Source: Epiperipatus broadwayi (lineage: Eukaryota; Onychophora; Udeonychophora; Euonychophora; Peripatidae). Taken from it: a stretch of DNA of 64,000 nt. The stretch is taken from the NCBI GenBank assembly GCA_028023455.1, contig JAQFVV010012489.1, positions 2,543,881 through 2,607,880 of the forward strand, written 5' to 3'. This document shows positions 60,313 through 64,000 of this stretch, in pieces. How positions within the stretch are numbered: the stretch's first letter is position 1; each line of letters begins with the position of its first letter. The notes beneath the pieces are model-generated. The model was not told the DNA's origin, made no database searches, and worked only from the letters and a program-made list of their open reading frames with translations. The position numbers were made by a program, and so were the translations under genes.

Positions 60313-61626
60313 TTAAATAGGATCTGGGGGTTGCTTAAAAAATAACTCCATGCCGGGGTTGAAACAACATCCCAATAGATCATCATCATCTTCATCAGAT
60401 GTCCAACCTTCTTCATCATCATCGGTTATCCATTCATAGCTTTCATTTTTGTCTTTCAACCTCACAGGAGATCGTTTAGGGTGCATTGCCAAACTTCGTG
60501 CGCATTTGCTGCCTTTATATGGTATTTCATTATGCAGCTTGAGATCCATTTCTTCAAACTTGGGTTCCTGTTCTGCTACAGATAACTTATTAGTATTTTC
60601 TATAGTAGTTTCTTGGCATGGGATGTCTAGATGCTTTATATTATTACTCACGTTTATTATTGCTTGTGTACATTTTACATTATTTTCCTTTTCAGTGGTA
60701 TTTTCTTTAGTAAGTGCTTTTCCGCAATCCTTGCTTTGACTTTGCGCCGTCACTTGAGATTCGTTCCTTTCCAACCCAAGTTGTTCTTCATACCGGTAAA
60801 ATGTGCTATTTTCATCATCCATCTGGAACTTATGTTCGCTTAAAAATTCATTTTCTTTGACTATGGTACTTTGCTGATCGACTTTGGCTTCGCTCTCTCT
60901 AAAATTATTTTTATTATCATCTTCACTCTGGCCAATAATTTGCACTCCCTCCTGTCTATTAAGTTTGTTAGCTTGGTAATCACTAGCAAAGTTGCTTTCC
61001 TTTTCTCTCTCTTCTTTCATTTCTGCTACATCTTTCAACTCTTGAGTATATGCTGTCACAACGTTTTCTTCTTTGGCAGCCATTTGATTTTTTTCCATTA
61101 AATTTTCTCTGATTTCATGTATTTCATTTCTCATTTCCTTTTGAGTCTCTTCATAGCCTTGAAATTTGTTGCCTAATTCTACACCAACTTCATAAACCTC
61201 ATCTATCACATTCTTTTCTTGACATTCTACCTTCTCTACTAAGGTCTTAACTTCTTTCATTATGACCCTATCTTGATTATTTTCCACTTGACTTGTCTGT
61301 AAAGTTTCCTTGAATTCTCCCGTAACTTTATATTTATGCTGGCCACTGACTGATAGCTTAATTTCTTTGATTAGAGCCTCAAATCTTTGTGTCATTTTGT
61401 GATTCATTTCCTCCATTTTCTGATCCCTTTCCTCCATTTTCTGTCTGTATCTTTCATTCCTTTCTTCCATTTTCTGATCCATTTTTTTATTCCATTCCTC
61501 CATTTTCTGATCCCTTTCCTTGGCATCCTGTCTAAGCTGTCTCAGCAACCAGTTAACATCCCAGCCTTCCTGCTTAATCTCCATCGGTGTCTGTTCCGAT
61601 ATTTTTGTAACTAAATTCTCTGGCAT
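60313..61626 (-). CDS. coiled-coil protein with acidic tail, only gene of LTR element 2
   Basis: An uninterrupted 437-codon frame starts at ATG 61626 (MPENLVTKISEQTPMEIKQE); an upstream in-frame TTG is less likely as start. Residues about 20-75 form a regular coiled coil with repeated units of the form QKMEERN/QKMEERDQKMEE. The middle is Glu/Lys/Gln-rich and likely helical or disordered. Near the end are a basic patch (MHPKRSPVRLKDK), an acidic run (WITDDDEEGWTSDEDDDD) and a hydrophobic tip (LLGCCFNPGMELFF). I see no zinc knuckle, no capsid-type gag domain and no protease. By position it stands where gag belongs, and element 1 also has a coiled-coil gag N-terminus, so it may be a shortened or replaced gag. 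The intact frame argues for recent selection or a young copy. Confidence 0.8.
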   Translation of the reverse strand: MPENLVTKISEQTPMEIKQEGWDVNWLLRQLRQDAKERDQKMEEWNKKMDQKMEERNERYRQKMEERDQKMEEMNHKMTQRFEALIKEIKLSVSGQHKYKVTGEFKETLQTSQVENNQDRVIMKEVKTLVEKVECQEKNVIDEVYEVGVELGNKFQGYEETQKEMRNEIHEIRENLMEKNQMAAKEENVVTAYTQELKDVAEMKEEREKESNFASDYQANKLNRQEGVQIIGQSEDDNKNNFRESEAKVDQQSTIVKENEFLSEHKFQMDDENSTFYRYEEQLGLERNESQVTAQSQSKDCGKALTKENTTEKENNVKCTQAIINVSNNIKHLDIPCQETTIENTNKLSVAEQEPKFEEMDLKLHNEIPYKGSKCARSLAMHPKRSPVRLKDKNESYEWITDDDEEGWTSDEDDDDLLGCCFNPGMELFFKQPPDPI

Positions 61627-61662
61627 AGCTACAATTTTTGTTATCTTGTACAATCCTTTCAA

Positions 61663-62440
61663 AATTTATTTATTTATTTTTCGCACCTAATAAATATTTG
61701 ATTTTTAAAACTTTTATACTTTTAATACGGCTGTTTGCTGCTCTCCCCCTTCAAGAACGACTCGCTCACTTCCATCCCAACTCTATGCCTAACTCTCTAA
61801 TATATCTATAAGCTTACTCCATCTCGATGCCCGTCCAACATATAATAGATTTTAAAAAAAAATTTTCGTGCCCAACTTTTTATTTTATAAAACATATGAA
61901 ATTCTTTTTTTTATTTAAAAAAAAAATCCCCTCATTTTTCTAGCTTTAATAAAATATACGAAAAATTTAAAAAAATCTTTTTTTCTTTTTTCGTCTATAT
62001 ATCTAAAGTATAACACATATTTTAATATTAAAGATGACTTAATAAAAATTTAACTCACCCCCGCTCTCTTCTTCCAGCTGTTTTTTTTTATATATATATA
62101 CATACTTAAATAGTTTTATGACCTAATTCCGTTTGACCCGTCTGCACCAATTTCAAACCTTTTAACTTTTGGTTAATTTGACGTTACTTATATATATATT
62201 TCTTTCTCACTTTAAACCACTCCAATTCATAAAAATACTTTGATAAAACAATGAGACCCCCCTTTTCTTTTAATCTAAATTTCTTTTCTCTGCTCCCTAA
62301 TGACAAATTTATAAGAGGATGACTTATAACTTGATCAATCATCCTCAGGCGCCAGTCACTAGTGAACAGGAAAGACACAAAATAAATTTAATAAATTTTT
62401 TTGCTATATACACACAAAAGTCCATAACTCAGAGTATGTA
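61663..62440 (-). other. leader region of LTR element 2
   Basis: Non-coding, pyrimidine-rich on the plus strand (61740-61830, 62060-62090), with homopolymer runs. No ORF is supported. Confidence 0.5.
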
Positions 62441-62449
62441 GGTGTTTAC

Positions 62450-62798
62450 ATCGAAGCCTCACTTGGTCGTCCAAACGCGGAAAGAAAAAAATCTTACATA
62501 TATACATTATTCAAAAAAAAATTTGACTCAAAATCATTAATTTTGACCAAAAGAATTATATATATACTCCATAATCTCTTCAGGGGTGGAAATGAGTTAC
62601 AAGCCCCACAATTTGGGCGTCCAAACGCGGAAAAAAAAAATCTTTACATAGACATTATTTTGGACAACGAAAAATTAATTTAAAATCTTTAATTTTGAAC
62701 AAAGAATTTTATCTCTATTCTCAATAATCTCCTCAGGGGTGGAAATGAGTTACAAGCCCCACAATTTGGGCGTCCAAACGTGGAAAAAAAACAACCTA
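62450..62798. repeat. ~151-bp tandem repeats next to the right LTR
   Basis: GGTCGTCCAAACGCGG at about 62465 and GGGCGTCCAAACG(C/T)GG at about 62616 and 62768 are each followed by a run of A. The intervening stretches share TAATCTC(T/C)TCAGGGGTGG and AAATGAGTTACAAGCCCC. The last purine run (GTGGAAAAAAAAC) sits about 14 bp from the LTR, where a polypurine tract would be if the element were on the plus strand. Confidence 0.8.
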
Positions 62799-64000
62799 TG
62801 TGCCAGTCAAAACATGCTTATCCATCTAACATGAGCTGGAACTCACAAAATGTACTTCAAACCCAGTCGAGCCCGAGATTTTGGTCAGGGACCAGCCTGG
62901 ATTCGAACCCACTCTCCAAGCACCAGATCTAACACCCAATGGATAACATAACAATGGTAGCACACGAGATTTAATTCTTCATCCGGCCCACTAGCAAATC
63001 GGAGAAAACAATAAGACTCATGGACTTAAACATATATATAAACAACGTAAATACTAGACATTCCACAGATAAAATCTAACATATTTAAATAATAGGGGCT
63101 TTACTAATGAATACTTATGGGCAATTAGTGAATTGGATTGATTTAATAATGAGACAGAAACTGATATATGATGAATTAAAATATATTTATTGACAATTGT
63201 TGTTGGCAAATGCACACAGGCATTTCATTTATAAAGTAACATTACTCTAGGCCAATAATTGATACGTTGGCTATTATTTAATTGCTCCAATATTATTTAA
63301 TGGAAACAAATACCCTACTATATAACTAATCACTACATTAACTTTTACCAGTTATGCTCTTTCATCATCAGTTCGTGTGGCTATTGTACGTGAAATCAAA
63401 CCAAGTCTGGAGTGAAACTTAATAATCCGTCTTAATTATAATAAATTTATATTAACTATGGGCTTTTAAAGCGTCCCAGATAGCTTTAGATCGAACGGGT
63501 TTTCAAGATTGCTTCGGATCAACGCCGAAGACTGCATATTAGGGAGGAAAGAGTTGGCTATAACGATTTTACTAATATGCTAGGCACAAGTAAAGTATAA
63601 TAATAAAGTGGCTCTGCAGATGGAAGAATAGTTTTAGGGTTTTTGTGACAAACAACGGTTTACCCAAGAACCGGTCATCATGCTGCAAAAGGGAACCTTT
63701 ATTTGGTTCATAAGAAGCGGGGGACTTACGTGCTAATCTGGCCCGTAGCTCAGACTTCGCTACTGCACTACCCATAAGAGAAGATGTGCTGGCAACGCCG
63801 TGGCTCCATCTTATATATGTATAAAAAAAAACAGCACAACGAGGAAATCTAAATAAGTTTCACATCCGCCAAGCCGAAGGATATTATAAATTAAATATCA
63901 TATATTAAATGAACACCAGTTCATCAGCTTGATCAAAAGAGCCAACTCTTCTGTAGCATGAGAAATACGATATGCTACTGACAGGAATATATAGATACAA
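62799..64000 (-). repeat. right LTR of element 2, cut by the window end
   Basis: Direct copy of 56514-57718, with the same TATA-like box on the minus strand at about 63808-63820. The outer end, and so the target duplication, lies outside the window. Confidence 0.85.

Larger units (their letters stand above)
56514..64000 (-). mobile_element. LTR retrotransposon 2, recent, non-autonomous, incomplete at window end
   Basis: A direct repeat starts at 56514 and 62799 (both TGTGCCAGTC) and runs to the window edge, at least 1.2 kb. By eye there are only about ten substitutions and two small length changes over that stretch, so the insertion is recent. The interior has one gene, on the minus strand, and no pol. 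The primer and polypurine sites are not clear. On the minus strand no TGG follows the LTR end. On the plus strand a purine run precedes the right LTR, and GGTGCGTCA (as in the primer site of element 1) lies near 58943. The orientation is therefore assigned from the gene and the TATA box and could be wrong. Confidence 0.85.

Overview
This window looks like intergenic or intronic DNA from a very AT-rich invertebrate animal genome. I see no complete host gene. Nearly everything recognisable is a mobile element or its debris: Penelope-like retroelements (PLEs), two LTR retrotransposons with long LTRs, an RTE-type LINE tail, a second LINE fragment, short tRNA-headed SINEs, MITEs and several large hairpin (inverted-dimer) insertions. 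The combination of PLEs, RTE, Gypsy-type LTR elements and tRNA SINEs in DNA of roughly three-quarters A+T fits several invertebrate groups (chelicerates, molluscs, cnidarians, flatworms). I cannot choose among them from sequence alone.

Layout. 1-10 kb: AT-rich DNA with a small MITE, decayed tRNA-like repeats and a duplicated 0.3-kb unit. 9.97-10.15 kb: a long (ATA)n tract. 10.29-11.35 kb: an inverted-dimer foldback with a 13-bp target duplication. 12.69-17.20 kb: a full-length but mutated PLE with inverted and direct terminal repeats, a decayed reverse transcriptase and a 9-bp target duplication. 17.4-17.8 kb: a MITE. 18.95-21.92 kb: three further PLE fragments in both orientations plus a SINE. 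23.3-24.7 kb: a CpG-containing, promoter-like patch followed by small ORFs and a possible first coding exon. 27.2-27.7 kb: a PLE endonuclease fragment. 28.1-28.8 kb: a diverged copy of the 10.3-kb foldback unit and a SINE. 29.07 and 29.81 kb: two possible host exons. 30.4 kb: a MITE carrying a hammerhead-like core. 36.97-37.19 kb (minus): a possible membrane-protein exon.

38.88-45.54 kb: LTR element 1, minus strand, with 1.94-kb LTRs about 2% apart. It keeps gag (one premature stop) and the last part of integrase but lacks protease, reverse transcriptase, RNase H and the integrase core. 46.5-51.3 kb: a PLE-associated repeat, a tRNA-Gly-like gene, an RTE tail, a SINE, an inverted-repeat element and a LINE fragment. 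52.4-56.5 kb: a second copy of the 17.4-kb MITE family, a foldback, and a second copy of the 46.5-kb repeat split by a 297-bp hairpin with a 15-bp target duplication. 56.51-64.00 kb: LTR element 2, whose right LTR runs off the window. Its only gene is an intact 437-codon coiled-coil, acidic-tailed protein, with no recognisable pol.

The elements do not form a host pathway. They form a nested record of insertions. LTR element 2 sits inside a PLE-associated repeat already hit by the hairpin, and LTR element 1 sits about 10 bp from a perfect palindrome. The best candidates for something undescribed are the inverted-dimer insertions with long target duplications and the intact non-pol ORF of LTR element 2.
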